A DNA stretch of 64,000 nucleotides. Source: Arenicola marina (taxonomy: Eukaryota; Annelida; Polychaeta; Arenicolidae). Shown piece after piece: positions 11,441-22,159 of this stretch; position 1 is the stretch's first letter; each line of letters starts with the position of its first letter. The stretch lies in assembly GCA_964019135.1 (NCBI GenBank), contig OZ025249.1, positions 30,579,759 through 30,643,758 of the forward strand, in the 5' to 3' direction. The notes beneath the pieces are model-generated. The model was given only the letters and a program-made list of their open reading frames with translations. It searched no databases and had not been told where the DNA came from. The position numbers and the translations under genes were made by a program.

Positions 11441-12430
11441 AACCGTTCACTGGCTGTACTGGGGGCTCTGGGTGGGGGTGGGGGTCGTCGGGGAGGTGAG
11501 GGGGGGGGGGTGGGCGCGACATGCAGGCAGTGGGGATGGGGGTGTATATGAGGGTGGTGCAGGCGGTGGAGATTGGGGTGTATTTGAGGGTGGTGCAGGC
11601 GAGAGAGGGGTGGTGGGGCGAGGAGTGATGGAGTGTTGCGGTTGGGGGGGGGAGTGGCGGGGGATGGGAGTTGTAGAGTGTGCAGTGTGTGGTGGGGGGT
11701 AGAGAGAGTGGGCAGGCGGGGGGATGTTGGAAGTAGGGGCTAAGGGGGAGAGGGGAGAGGGGGGGGGGGAGGCAGCGGTTAGGCGTGGTTGGATCGGGTG
11801 AGTGGGGAGGCAGGGTTGTACTTCCGCGATGGCTGGCTGGCTGGCCACAACCTGTGCCCCTCCTGGTCTGCAATGAACTCGTCGGCAGCGTTCGGTTGGC
11901 GGCGACCGCAGCGTTGTAAGTAATGCGTTGGGATGGTCGAGGGGCCAGACGGCTGGGTGTGGTGCCTAGGTGGAGGGGCGGAGTCCATGAAGGGAGGAGG
12001 AGTTGGGTAGAGGGCCCAGGCGGCTGGGTGTTGTGATGAGGAGGGGAGAGGGGTTTAGAAGCTGATTGTGAGGAGGGGGGGGTGGGCGGGGATGAGGAGG
12101 AAGGAGGAGAGCAGGGGGGTGAGAGAGAAGGGGCGGGAGGAGGGTGGGGGCAACGGATGAGGAGGGGCGGGGGATGGGGCTGCGGGGAGGTCAGAGAGGA
12201 GGGGCGAGAGGAGGTTGGGGGCGGGGGATGCGGAGGGGGGTGAGAGCGGACGGGCGGAGGAGGGGGGTGAGAGTGGAGGAGCAGAGGAGGGGGGAGGTGC
12301 TGCTGGGGGCATTGTTGTGTTACGAATGATGGCCTCTGTGTGGGTAGGAGGGTTAGGGGGAGAATGCGGGGAATGGACGAGAACAGTGAAAAGGCGGAGC
12401 TGTAGACTTTCAGCCCCCACCTCCCACCCT
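11441..12430. repeat. Strongly G-rich/purine-rich strand-skewed tract
   Basis: The + strand is dominated by GGGG runs and GGAGG words, with local imperfect repeats such as GAGGGTGGTGCAGGCG near 11550-11605 and GGCGGAGGAGGGGGGTGAGA near 12250. The 379-residue Pro/Ser ORF on the minus strand (11334-12473) is compositional. The tract has very high G-quadruplex potential. Confidence 0.75.
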
Positions 12431-12471
12431 TATACCCGACCCTTCCCGCGTTAAATGCAATGAACCACCCC

Positions 12472-12535
12472 ATCCAACCCCCATCCCGACCCTACCCCGA
12501 CCCCCATCCCGACCCTACCCCGACGCGAACATCGA
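12472..12535. repeat. Short C-rich tandem repeat (CCCGACCCTACCCCGACCC)
   Basis: Two to three copies of a roughly 28-bp CCCATCCCGACCCTACCCCG unit lie where strand skew flips from G-rich to C-rich. Confidence 0.7.
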
Positions 12536-12639
12536 ACATTTACGCACCCTCGCGGTGGAGTTATTCTGGCCCGGTACCCTTTGACCCCTTTCGGTCGCTA
12601 TACCAACTCCTCCACCCCCCCCCCCACTTCCCCCAGGGA

Positions 12640-13404
12640 GAAGGTGGTGGAGGCCTTGTGCGTGGGTTGGGTGGATAGGATATTACCGAGTAAGTCGGAT
12701 GCAAAAGGAAATAGAGGAGAGCGGAATATTGCATCCCGAAGTGGTAACCTGTTGTGTGTATGGTTAAAGTTTCCCTTTTAATTAATGTACATTTTATTTC
12801 ACTATTTGAAATGTTTTTTATAACCACTTAAGTTTATCAAAAAGTTCTTGGGGAGTAGGGAAGCTATGTCGGAATGATCTTAGTGCCTTTTTCCCCTTTT
12901 TTCTCTCTGTGATAATGTTTAGTTTTTCTTGGGTTTCGGAGTCCGTTATCGATCAGTCACAACGCGGCCAGGCCGCACGTGGCACGCCAGTACACGTGCG
13001 AGATATGTGACTATGGTCTCGCGAGATTTCGACTTTTTAGAGCACGTTGATGGGGACTACGAGCTACTACGAGTTACTGGGGTGCTGGTCGGGTGGCCTG
13101 GGTGGACGTTCGATGGCTTGGTAACGATGACGCTGATAGGAAAGTGGACGATCGTGGAGAATTTTACGAGTGTAACTGGGCAAGTTATTTATGAATACCA
13201 TCCCCGAAGAGGCCTACCCGGCATGCTGACAAAATCAATATGCAGCGCTGTTACGCTTGCTGGAATGCGCCCCTCCGCGGGACGCTGTGGTTGGCCCAGC
13301 GGTCGGAGCGGAGCCGCGCGGAGAGAGAAACCGCCGCAATCAGCTGTTTCATTCATGAAAGAGGACGGTGGCGGGTTGCGCACTGGGCGCGTGTCGCACT
13401 GAGA
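12640..13404. other. Unique sequence; CpG-rich at its 3' part
   Basis: 12640-12920 is AT-rich. 12940-13404 is rich in CpG, especially 13255-13404, and could be a CpG-island promoter, but there is no transcript evidence. A 157-residue + ORF (12929-13402) has no recognised domain. Confidence 0.4.
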
Positions 13405-13545
13405 GAGCGCGTGTGTGTTGTGTGAGGGGAGGGGAGGGGAGGGGACGGAGGCGTGGTGGTTGGGTGGAGGAGGGGGAGAGGGAGCGTGGGATGGGATGGG
13501 AGTTGGGGGGAGGGGGCGGGGGGGGAGGCTTTGTCGAGTGTCTGC
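13405..13545. repeat. G-rich tract with GGGGA repeats
   Basis: GAGGGGAGGGGAGGGGAGGG at about 13424-13443 is followed by long G runs. This is a polypurine strand with G-quadruplex potential. Confidence 0.8.
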
Positions 13546-13604
13546 ATGCGCGCTGTTTATGTGTTTGCCTTGCCCTCGTAGCCTCTATCTGCGCCGACGT
13601 ACTA

Positions 13605-14123
13605 CCCACCTCTACTACCCCCACGCCCCCCGCCTCTCTCCCCGCTCCCCTGACCGATCAGCCACGCCCCCCCCCCCTCCCCGTCTCCATCATCCACCTG
13701 GCCTCTCCCCCGCCCCCTGCCCTCCATCCCCCGCCCGGCCTCCCCACTCTGGTGCCCCGTCCTCTTCGCCTATCGTCTCTCCCTTCCATGCAGCCACCCC
13801 CCCCCCCGCCCCCGCCCTCTCTTCTGCTGCCACTGATCTCAAGTCTCTACCCCTACCGCTGGATTTACCGCGGGACCCCCTTTCCCACCCCCCTCGCTGC
13901 CCACATCCCACCCCCACCCCTTCTTTCTCTCTCTTCGCCGACTTTGTACCTCTCCATCCCCTCCTCTCCCCTCCCCTCCCCTGCTGGTCCACCCCTCCTC
14001 CCTTCCTGCCTCCACCCCTCCCCTGCTGGTCTACCCCTCCTCCCTTCCTGCCTCCACCCCTCCCCTGCTGGTCTACCCCTCCTCCCTGCCTGCCCCCACC
14101 CCTCCCCCCCTTTGCTGCCCCTC
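13605..14123. repeat. C-rich pyrimidine tract with ~42-bp tandem units, ending in the gap
   Basis: The + strand is almost all C and T. At 13975-14105 a roughly 42-bp unit (CCCCTCCCCTGCTGGTCTAC then CCCTCCTCCCTTCCTGCCTC) repeats about three times. The tract runs straight into the N gap, so the gap is probably a failure to assemble this repeat. Confidence 0.8.
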
Positions 14124-14323
14124 NNNNNNNNNNNNNNNNNNNNNNNNNNNNNNNNNNNNNNNNNNNNNNNNNNNNNNNNNNNNNNNNNNNNNNNNNNNNN
14201 NNNNNNNNNNNNNNNNNNNNNNNNNNNNNNNNNNNNNNNNNNNNNNNNNNNNNNNNNNNNNNNNNNNNNNNNNNNNNNNNNNNNNNNNNNNNNNNNNNNN
14301 NNNNNNNNNNNNNNNNNNNNNNN
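14124..14323. other. Assembly gap (200 N)
   Basis: Exactly 200 N bases, a conventional scaffolding gap of unknown true length. Proteins predicted across it are meaningless. Confidence 0.99.
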
Positions 14324-14985
14324 AGAGGGGCGGTTTGTCAAAAGGGGGCGGTGTGGTAGCGTGGGGTGGGTTAATGGGTGTGTGTGGGGAGGGGGGGTGA
14401 GGGTGAGAGTGGAGGGAGGCGGGATCGGTGTTTCGGGGAGGGGGTGGTCCCGTGGTTTTGTGTGCGCTTGTAATGCGGTGGGTTCTCCGCAATTCTTTTT
14501 TTTTGTTTTTTTTTTGCGCAGTTTGCTGGGGTGGTTGGGGGTAGCGTAGTGGGGTCTTCGGAAGATATATGTATGGTGTGGTTGGTGAGGAGTAGGGAGG
14601 GATGGGTCGGGAGTGGGGCCGTGGGTGGTGGAGCGGGGCTGGCGGCATTGCTACCGAAGAGCAAATCATCGAGCTTGATTGGAGAGGAGGCGTGGGAGAG
14701 GGGGGGGGGGGAGGTATGTTTGCAGAGGACCGGCGTGAAGTTTCCGGTGCCTCGATGTTGAGAGGGGAGTGGGTGGGGGAAGGGTAGGTTGGGGGAGGAG
14801 GGAGTCTGTGTATAGGGAGTGGGCGGACTGGTAGAGAGTCCGTGTGTGGACGGTTTGAGGTGAGAAGCGTAAGGTATAGGGTAGAGTGCATGTGGGGGTG
14901 GCGAGTGGCGGATTGTGTGAGGAGGGCGGCGGAGTGGGTGGGGGGTAGGGGTGAGGAGGGTGAGGGGCTGGGGGTCGTGAGAATC
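14324..14985. repeat. G-rich strand-skewed tract after the gap
   Basis: The + strand is G-rich again (GGGGTGGG, GGAGGGAG words), the reverse of the skew before the gap. I saw no clear long inverted repeat with 13605-14123. The 272-residue minus ORF is compositional. Confidence 0.7.
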
Positions 14986-15473
14986 TAGATCGATATACGA
15001 CCGGCGGCTAGCTATAGGAAAATAGGTGAGCGAGAAACCGCTATAGGCCGCGCAGGAACCGGGCCTCGTCGTACTGAGCGTATAGTGAGAGCGTGCTTCG
15101 GTGTATGTTTTACTAGAGATATACCTTTAACCGACTTTACGTGCTCCGTATGGACGTGTTTTATATGTCGCCTGTCAAAGGGATTAAAAGATGATCACCG
15201 AAGAGATGAGGTCTAAAATATTTACCGTCAATTCGATCAAATCTCTAAAAAAAACAGACATGGGTTTTGTATTTTTACTGTTACAGCGAGGAAACCTTTG
15301 TGGGGTGTCGAGCTCTCAAGATTTCTGACCTCATAATATTAATATAATGAAGATATATTTAATGAAAAACTTGGGGACAGACTAATAGAGGAAGATTTCT
15401 GCCATCAGACACGTGATCAAAGTCACCATGCCTCTCCCCTAACCCCCCCCCCCCCCCCCCCTATCGCCATCGA
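14986..15473. other. Unique AT-rich sequence, nothing recognised
   Basis: It ends in a poly-C run at about 15445-15462 immediately before the 16-bp array. I see no gene signals. Confidence 0.5.
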
Positions 15474-15585
15474 CTCGGAGGTCGAGAGACTCGGAGGCCC
15501 AGAGACTCGGAGGCCCAGAGGCTCGTAGGCCCAGAGACTTGGAGGTCAACAGACTCGGAGGCCCAGAGACTCTGAGGCCCAGAGA

Positions 15586-15661
15586 CTCTGAGGTCCAGAG
15601 ACTCGGAGGTCTAGAGACTCAGAGGTCGAGATCTAGACCTCCGAGTCTCTGGACCTCAGAG
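15586..15661. repeat. Perfect 30-bp inverted repeat inside the 16-bp array (copy 1)
   Basis: The arms 15586-15615 and 15632-15661 are perfect reverse complements around a 16-bp loop containing AGATCT-adjacent sequence. This is the only place where the 16-bp unit appears in opposite orientation. Confidence 0.85.
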
Positions 15662-16102
15662 GCCAAGAGACTCGTAGGTCGAGAGACTCGAAGGCCCAGA
15701 GACTCGTAGGTCGAGAGACTCGAAGGCCCAGAGACTCGTAGGTCGAGAGACTCGGAGGTCGAGAGACTCGAAGGCCCAGAGACTCGGAGGCCCAGAGGCT
15801 CGTAGGCCCAGAGACATAGAGGTCGAGAGAAGCTGAGGCCAAGAGACTCGTAGGTCGAGAGACTCGGAGGTCGAGAGACTCGGAGGTCAAGAGACTCGGA
15901 GGTCAAGAGACTCGGAGGTCAAGAGACTCGGAGGTCCAGAGACTCGTAGGTCGAGAGACTCGAAGGCCCAGAGACTCGTAGGTCGAGAGACTCGAAGGCC
16001 CAGAGACTCGTAGGTCGAGAGACTCGGAGGCCCAGAGACTCGGAGGCCCAGAGACTTGGAGGTCAACAGACTCGGAGGCCCAGAGACTCTGAGGCCCAGA
16101 GA

Positions 16103-16178
16103 CTCTGAGGTCCAGAGACTCGGAGGTCTAGAGACTCAGAGGTCGAGATCTAGACCTCCGAGTCTCTGGACCTCAGAG
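16103..16178. repeat. Perfect 30-bp inverted repeat inside the 16-bp array (copy 2)
   Basis: This is the same hairpin as at 15586-15661, shifted by exactly 517 bp as part of the higher-order duplication. Confidence 0.85.
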
Positions 16179-17285
16179 GCCAAGAGACTCGTAGGTCGAG
16201 AGACTCGAAGGCCCAGAGACTCGTAGGTCGAGAGACTCGAAGGCCCAGAGACTCGTAGGTCGAGAGACTCGGAGGCCCAGAGGCTCGTAGGTCCAGAGAC
16301 ATAGAGGTCGAGAGAAGCTGAGGCCAAGAGACTCGTAGGTCGAGAGACTCGGAGGTCGAGAGACTCGGAGGTCAAGAGACTCGGAGGTCAAGAGACTCGG
16401 AGGTCAAGAGACTCGGAGGTCCAGAGACTCGTAGGTCGAGAGACTCGTAGGTCCAGAGACTCGTAGGTCCAGAGACTCGTAGGTCCTGAGACTCGGAGGT
16501 CAACAGACTCGGAGGTATAGACTCAGAGGTCCAGAGACTCGGAAGTCTAGAGACTCGTAAGTCTGGAGACTCGGAGGTCTGGAGATTCGGAGGTCCAAAG
16601 ACTCGGAGGTCCAGAGACTCGGAGGTCTAGAGACTCGGAGGTCCAGAGACTCGTATGTCCAGAGACTGGTAGGTACTGAGACTCGGAGGTCAACAGGCTC
16701 GGAGGTATAGAGACTCAGAGATCCAGAGACTCGGAAGTCTCTGGAGATTCGGAGGTCCAAAGACTCGGAGGTCCAGAGACTCGGAGGTCCAGAGACTCGG
16801 AGGTCTAGAGACTCGGAGGTCTGGAGACTCGGAGGCCCAGACTCGGAGGTCAGTCCAGAGACTCTGAGGCCCATAGACTCGGAGGTCTAGAGACTCAGAG
16901 GTCGAGAGAAGCTGAGGCCGAGATACTCGTAGCTCGAGAGACTCGGAGGTCCAGAGACTCGGAGGTCTAGAGACTCAGAGGTCTAGAGACTGAGGTCTAG
17001 AGACTCTGAGGTCTAGAGACTCTGAGGTCGAGAGACTCGGAGGTCGAGAGACTCGGAGGCCTAGAGACTCGGAGGCCCAGAGACTCGGAGTTCGAGAGAC
17101 TCGGAGGTCGGTCCAGAGACTGGGAGGCCCAGAGACTCGGAGGCCCAGAGACTCGGAGGTCGAGAGACTCGGAGGTCGAGAGACTCGGAGGTCGGTCCAG
17201 AGACTGGGAGGCCCAGAGACTCGGAGGCCCAGAGACTGGGAGGCCCAGAGACTGGGAGGCCCAGAGACTCGGAGGCCCAGAGACG

Positions 17286-18783
17286 CGATATATTCTAAAT
17301 CCCGAATCTCGGTCTCGGACTCAGATATCCAGAGACTCGGATATCGAGAGATGCAGATATCCAGAGACTCGGAGGTCCAGAAATGTTAGATCCAGAAAGT
17401 TGGAGCTCCGGAAAATTGAGACTTTGAGAGAATAGGAGGGTCACAGACTGAGATATATATCTTTTGACTCAGAGATGTACAGCTTAACAAACTCGAATAG
17501 TCCCTGCTTGGAGCGGGTTAAAGGAAAATATCTTATAAGGAGGATTATAGTAATAGCTTTCTCTGTAGCAGGAAATCCATGGTAGTGGACGACAGGAAGG
17601 AGTTGGGAGCAGAGCATAAAGAGAACAATGGTGTCCATTCTTAGGGCTTATCTGGGGAAAGTAGCCCTCAGTTTCATTCTTGGGAGGTGGGTACTGTATC
17701 TTACAGCTGAGAGGATGTGATGTGATGACAAAAGCGATTATTTCATTGGGTGAGAACAGGTGTAACCGAGTGACTATAACAGCGAGCATTTCATTGGGTG
17801 AAGGCAGAGGTGTTATGAAATCAATCATTTTATTGGGTGAGAACAGATGTAACCACGTGACTGTGATATTGGGTGAGGTGATATCGCCCATGTTTGAACA
17901 CGTGTTGAAAGACTCACTTTGCAAACGACACTTTATTCCAAAGAGACGACGGCATCGTAACTTACACGTGGTAGCAAGACAACAAACTTAGAAGTGGTAT
18001 TCACATATAAGTGTACCATTGACATAATAGGTAACTAATACACTTAAGTAGCTGAATTAATACAACATAACGCTCAACCAGGATGTGGTGGAAGTCGACT
18101 GGGGCGGAATATGAAATAAACAAAATATGGCCTAAGGATTAGTAACCAAAGCTTGGCTTCAAATACGTAAAAATATAATAATAATAATAATAATAATATG
18201 CATTGTGATAATATTGTTATATATATACCAATTTCTATCTTTTACCAAAAATGCTGACTGACAAGTGCGCATGTATATTTCTGCATGCTGCATGTTGTGT
18301 CAGTAGTGTCTTGCCAATCCAGAATGCTTCGCTTCTCTCTGTTGTCTGCCAACTGTTGCGTGCATGATCTTGGAATGACAGTAGGAAACCCAGTTTGTGA
18401 TTATACGCGTTAGACGCAGAGTCGCTTCATGAACTCATGGCATACGCTTAGTTTGTCTCTTTCTGCTTTATGGTTTGATATGTATACCATTGCATTCGAG
18501 AAGTCCGTCATGCTTGCATTTATGCCTTACTTAGTATATGTCTGTCATCTACGCATGGCTGAATATTGAATTACTTGGCCAGTTTAGGAAACATTTTATA
18601 GTTCACGGTATACGGAATTGCATGGGCGATGAAATGAAGCGAAGTTATCCTCCCCGATGACCAGTCGAATGACTATCGAAGACGTGACGTCACGTCGTTG
18701 CATTAATGTCCCTGTAGCTAGTCGTCGGTCGTGCGAGAGTCTATCCATGCCTTACACTAACAGACGCCGATTCCTTGTTGCAG
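17286..18783. other. Unique sequence upstream of SSBP exon A
   Basis: Decayed 16-bp units persist to about 17400. A degenerate tandem of TCATTGGGTGAGAACAG lies at 17740-17885 (four to five copies), and an (AAT)n microsatellite lies at about 18176-18200. The rest is AT-rich and probably SSBP intron. No LUFS-domain exon is recognisable. Confidence 0.6.
17740..17885. repeat. Degenerate ~50-60-bp tandem repeat (CATTGGGTGAGAACAG)
   Basis: Copies of TTCATTGGGTGAGAACAGGT near 17743, 17798 and 17831 are followed by TGTAACC and GTGACTRT, with a partial copy near 17868. Each carries an ATTGG (inverted CCAAT) word. Confidence 0.65.
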
Positions 18784-18873
18784 AATCCACCAGCGCCGAG
18801 TCCACTGGGTCAGATGCCACCTCAGGATGGGATGCCGGGTCCAGGGGGTCCCATGCCTCCAGGATACTTCCCT
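18784..18873 (+). CDS. SSBP3: SSBP internal exon A: PSPLGQMPPQDGMPG segment
   Basis: This exon encodes 30 residues in phase 0. It starts NPPAPSPLGQMPPQDGMPGP and ends GGPMPPGYFP. The acceptor is ttgttgcag and the donor is the consensus GTGAGT. From memory, this matches the family segment just after the LUFS domain: PAPSPLGQMPP, then a Gly-Pro stretch, then NFFP in Drosophila Ssdp, and [25 protein letters not shown] in pieces in vertebrates. In family proteins this part follows the LUFS domain and begins the Pro-rich transcription-activating region. The preceding exon should end in phase 0 and encode the end of the LUFS region, which I did not find upstream. No alternative family fits this string. 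The reading frame is open well upstream on the genomic strand, so the acceptor and not an ATG sets the start. Confidence 0.9.
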
Positions 18874-21859
18874 GTGAGTATCCCAGTCGGCCAGTCAGCC
18901 GGGGCGTGCGGGCGCCCAGCCCTCCCGCCCCATGTCGCCCTCTGCTTCATCAGCTCATGCCCACAGGACTTAAGGAGACAAAGCAAATGTCGTGGGGGCA
19001 ACCGACCCCTCCATCCCACCTCCACCGCACCCCCCACCCCCAACCCCGATTCCACTCACTCTTCTCTCGCAGCCGCACCCCTACTACCTCTGCCGGCTAC
19101 TTTGCCCACAGATTTCGGGTGTTCAATTGCGAGTTCGATCACAATCCCCGAATCAAAACCCGAAAACTCGGCATTTCGTGGCGTCCGCGGGGATTCTAGT
19201 TGCCATGGCAACAACGAAGGTCCTCCGAGAACGGTCGGACGCCGACAAGAACGCACGCCGGGGTGAGCGGTGCGTACTACAATCAAACTAAGTATTTATT
19301 CCCCAGCGCAATCTCCCAAGTGTAGATGGCGCGGCGAAAATATGGCCGCGAGCACGTGTTGCGCGTCCCCCCCCCGCCCCCGCCCCCCCCCCCCCTACTG
19401 CAAAGAGTGAAGTCTTTCATTCCATTGCCATCCTGCATAGCGCTGGCGTGTCCCCCGGTTCTAGGTGAGCATCCGGCTCACTCACTTCCCATTAATACTG
19501 ATCATAACATTCTTGGTAGGCTGGTGCCGTAACAACAACAAAAAACAACTGTTGTATTTATAACATGTGTAGGTTAGTTTGTTAGTTTCCTAGTCACACA
19601 CGCCTGTTATGGTTATGATTTGACTTTACCTCTGCGTTTAACATCTTTTATCCCGAACATATGTCGAATGCCTGGTATGAACCTGGCTCACTGAAAAACC
19701 TTTTTATAACGATTTTGTGGAGGTTACGATAGTTTGGGATCAGAAGTAAAATGGGAAATAATGTTGACAAAGAAAAAGAGTCAAATCAAATCAAGTTAAG
19801 TCATAGCTTATTTAGATTTTAGTTAAACCCCAACAGTGCCGGCTTCATGGTTTTGATTTTACATTTTCCAATGACAAACCCTGCATATCTTTCATATTAT
19901 TTGGCACCCTCTTGCATTTGTCGGTGGAGGGTACGGTACTTCTATATGTGTTCTAGGACTGTTTATATGTCTATATTTTTTTGACATGTATGCGAATGCG
20001 TTGTAAAAGCTTGTAATTGCATTTATTTACGTTTCATTAATTTTGTCTTATATTTTGTCTTCGATGTTTGTTGGTCTTCTCTATTGACAACTTTAATGTC
20101 GCTTTTGAAGTAAGCTATAATAATACCCTGTTGTAACACCAGAAATCCTTATGTCACTTTTCTTAGTTCAGTATGCGAACTTCCAGTAATAACGTGGAGT
20201 CTTTCGTCATCTGTGCAACACCCCCCCCCCCCCCCCCACTCCCCACTCTACAATTTATTCTGCCCGCCCCCTTTACCCGGCCCATCACCCCTACCCTGTG
20301 AGCTTGATGTAACTGCCTATAGCGCAGCTGTTAACACCCGGTCCATAATTGATACCTTCGCTCTGCAAGGTGCACGATCGAGGTGTTTTTTTTTCTCTTA
20401 TATGCAAACAACCTATAACTTCATCGTCTCTTTGTGCTATTTGTTTCATCTCTCTGCTCGTGTCATTTTATTTCTCTCTCATTTCGTTGCAAATTAGTTT
20501 CTATTTCCGTTGCCTCTCAAGGATCAGTATCCGTATCCTCCATTATTTAACGCCTTGATTAGAGATGCATGTTATTGGAATAGTATCTATTGCAAGATTC
20601 TTCTGATTTCATTTCGTAATACCTTTGTTGTGCATGAGCTCGTGGCGCCGGTTTCCTTGTTTGTAGATTGTTAACCTATGGAAATCCGCCCTGTCACATG
20701 ATCACTCACTCCGCGCTCTGGTTGGCTACACGAATGGAATGAAGATTTCACGTCATTTGCATGTCCCCTCCCCCTTTCTGTCCACGTCTCCCATTGGTTG
20801 TGGCCCACGTGTTATGTCTCACATGATTGGATAATGGTGATGACGCTTTGTTGTCTAGTTCTGTGATTGGCTGCTGGTTGGGTCCCTTGTTCCGTCAGTC
20901 GCCTCCAGCCAGACTGAAAAGATAATGATATATATATAGAGAGAGAGAATATTTATATAAATAAATAAGAGAGGATTAGACTTTCTGGTCTCATATGTAG
21001 TCTACCTCTTGTCTACACGTGTTGCATGCCGATCCATGTCTTGTCCATTAGTGTATACATGTTGACGCCCCCTTCGTCATACCATTCTAATCGATATAAT
21101 TAAGGTGACATCAAATACATATGTTGTAGTTATTGTGGCTTACATATATGATGCAGTCTGTAACCTGCAAATGTAAAGGTCTATTTAGTATAAGCATATG
21201 CTGGTTTGTGATCCCAAGCTTCTTGAAACCAATATACGTCTGTATTCTCTGCTACATGTAATTATATAGGCCTATGAATTAAGCATGGCCTGCGTTGACT
21301 TGATCGCATATCAAGCCGTCCTTTGGTATGGTGTGTATAAATTATCTCCCTGCCATATCTGGCGTGCATGATGGTATGTAAAAGCACATTGTCTTTATAT
21401 CCTCTTTCGAAATCACTCCCAAATGACACGCGTCCTGTGATTTTCACTCTTGTGATAAGCTGTTTCCTTGGTAAAGTTGGTGTCGTCAAACCCAGCGACT
21501 TAGGAGGCCACTGGCAAGCAGAATGTTATGATCAGTGTTGATGTCTTAGAGGAGCTGATATGTTTGAGTGGGCAAAGTTGTGGTTGTCGTGGCAACGGGA
21601 GAGTGGTTGGCGAGTAATGTATTATTATCCCTGAGCAGATAAGACTTTTTTTCATATCTGAGGAGTGTTTAAGAAAAGAAAGAGGGGAGGGGGGGGGGGG
21701 GTGGGGGTGTATATAGGGATTGGAGATTTCGTGACTTATGGGTCACGCACCAGGTGTGCTTATACCCACCTTGCCACCAACCACTCCCGAACGACACCCC
21801 AGCCACAACTTGCTTACTGTAATTTAATAATTTACTATCCTCACTCCTCCGTCCCGCAG
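18874..21859 (+). other. SSBP intron between exons A and B
   Basis: This is about 3.0 kb of mostly AT-rich unique sequence. It holds a C-rich stretch at 19365-19395, a poly-C run at 20221-20237 and an (AT)/(AG) microsatellite around 20928-20950. The motif-dense candidate regulatory block at 20690-20900 is listed separately. No coding exon is recognisable. ORFs here, such as the Pro-rich ones at 18657-19291, are read-through of exon A and shadows. Confidence 0.7.
20690..20900. promoter_or_regulatory. Candidate intronic enhancer or promoter: CCAAT, octamer and E-box cluster
   Basis: About 200 bp carry an unusual density of textbook transcription-factor sites. ATTGG (reverse CCAAT box) occurs at 20793-20797, 20826-20830 and 20866-20870, and a near match (GGTTGGCT) lies near 20720. 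The octamer ATTTGCAT is at 20755-20762 and directly adjoins a CRE-like CACGTCA. The E-box CACGTG is at 20806-20811, and CACATG is at 20695-20700 and 20820-20825. An AGATAA GATA-type site lies just downstream near 20930. CCAAT boxes with E-boxes and an octamer are typical of promoters or enhancers. The block sits about 1 kb before exon B of SSBP. Function is inferred from motif density only. Confidence 0.45.
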
Positions 21860-22159
21860 AACTCGCACATGCGCCACCCCTCCCCTTCTCAGCCAACTTC
21901 AGCACCCACCTCACAGCTGTCCCCACACACCCCTCCGGGGCCACCAGGGCCGCCCGGGCCGCAGGGACCGCAGGGGCCCCCCCACGGGCCCCACTTGCCA
22001 CCGGGCCACCCGGGACACCCGGGCCACCCGGGCCACCCGGGGCTCCCAGGCCACCCGGGCCACCCAGGCCACCCGGGCCACCCGGGCCACCCAGGCCACC
22101 CGGGCCACCCAGGCCACCCGGGACACCCGCATCAGGGACCCATGTTACCCCAGAACCAG
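21860..22159 (+). CDS. SSBP3: SSBP internal exon B with Gly-His-Pro repeat (phase 0/0 cassette)
   Basis: This exon encodes 100 residues in phase 0. Its acceptor is gtcccgcag and its donor is GTAGGT. It starts [14 protein letters not shown], so the junction with exon A reads [12 protein letters not shown], closely matching the NFFP-NSTMRPSP I recall from Drosophila Ssdp. It continues through a Ser/Thr/Pro stretch into Gly-X-Y triplets ([15 protein letters not shown]), then GPHLPP. Next come 13 GHP triplets broken by one GLP after the fourth, and the exon ends [10 protein letters not shown]. The tract is encoded by a 9-bp tandem repeat at about 22002-22130. Both ends are phase 0 and the length is divisible by three, so skipping it would keep the frame and join YFP to PFMSPRYGG. 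Vertebrate SSBP genes, as I recall, have a shorter optional exon at this point. The His-rich collagen-like tract is not known to me from other family members. Confidence 0.88.
22002..22130 (+). repeat. Coding 9-bp minisatellite (Gly-His-Pro codons)
   Basis: The unit is GGCCACCCG or GGCCACCCA, with two GGACACCCG variants and one GGGCTCCCA unit, for about 14 units in frame. Codons are nearly invariant (GGC CAC CCR), which suggests recent expansion by slippage and not ancient protein conservation. Confidence 0.85.

Larger units (their letters stand above)
15474..17285. repeat. 16-bp minisatellite (AGAGACTCGGAGGTCC) with 517-bp higher-order repeat
   Basis: More than 100 copies of a 16-bp unit (AGAGACTCGGAGGTCC, GGTCGA, GGCCC and GTAGG variants) lie here. 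A 517-bp higher-order duplication makes the sequence from 15535 repeat from 16052. Each copy contains one inverted patch that creates a hairpin (listed separately). The Ser/Leu/Arg ORFs on the minus strand are artefacts. Confidence 0.92.

Noticed and set aside
13368-14549. 393-residue ORF and overlapping ORFs across the N gap
   Set aside because: The reading frame crosses 200 N bases of unknown true length and G- or C-rich low-complexity DNA.
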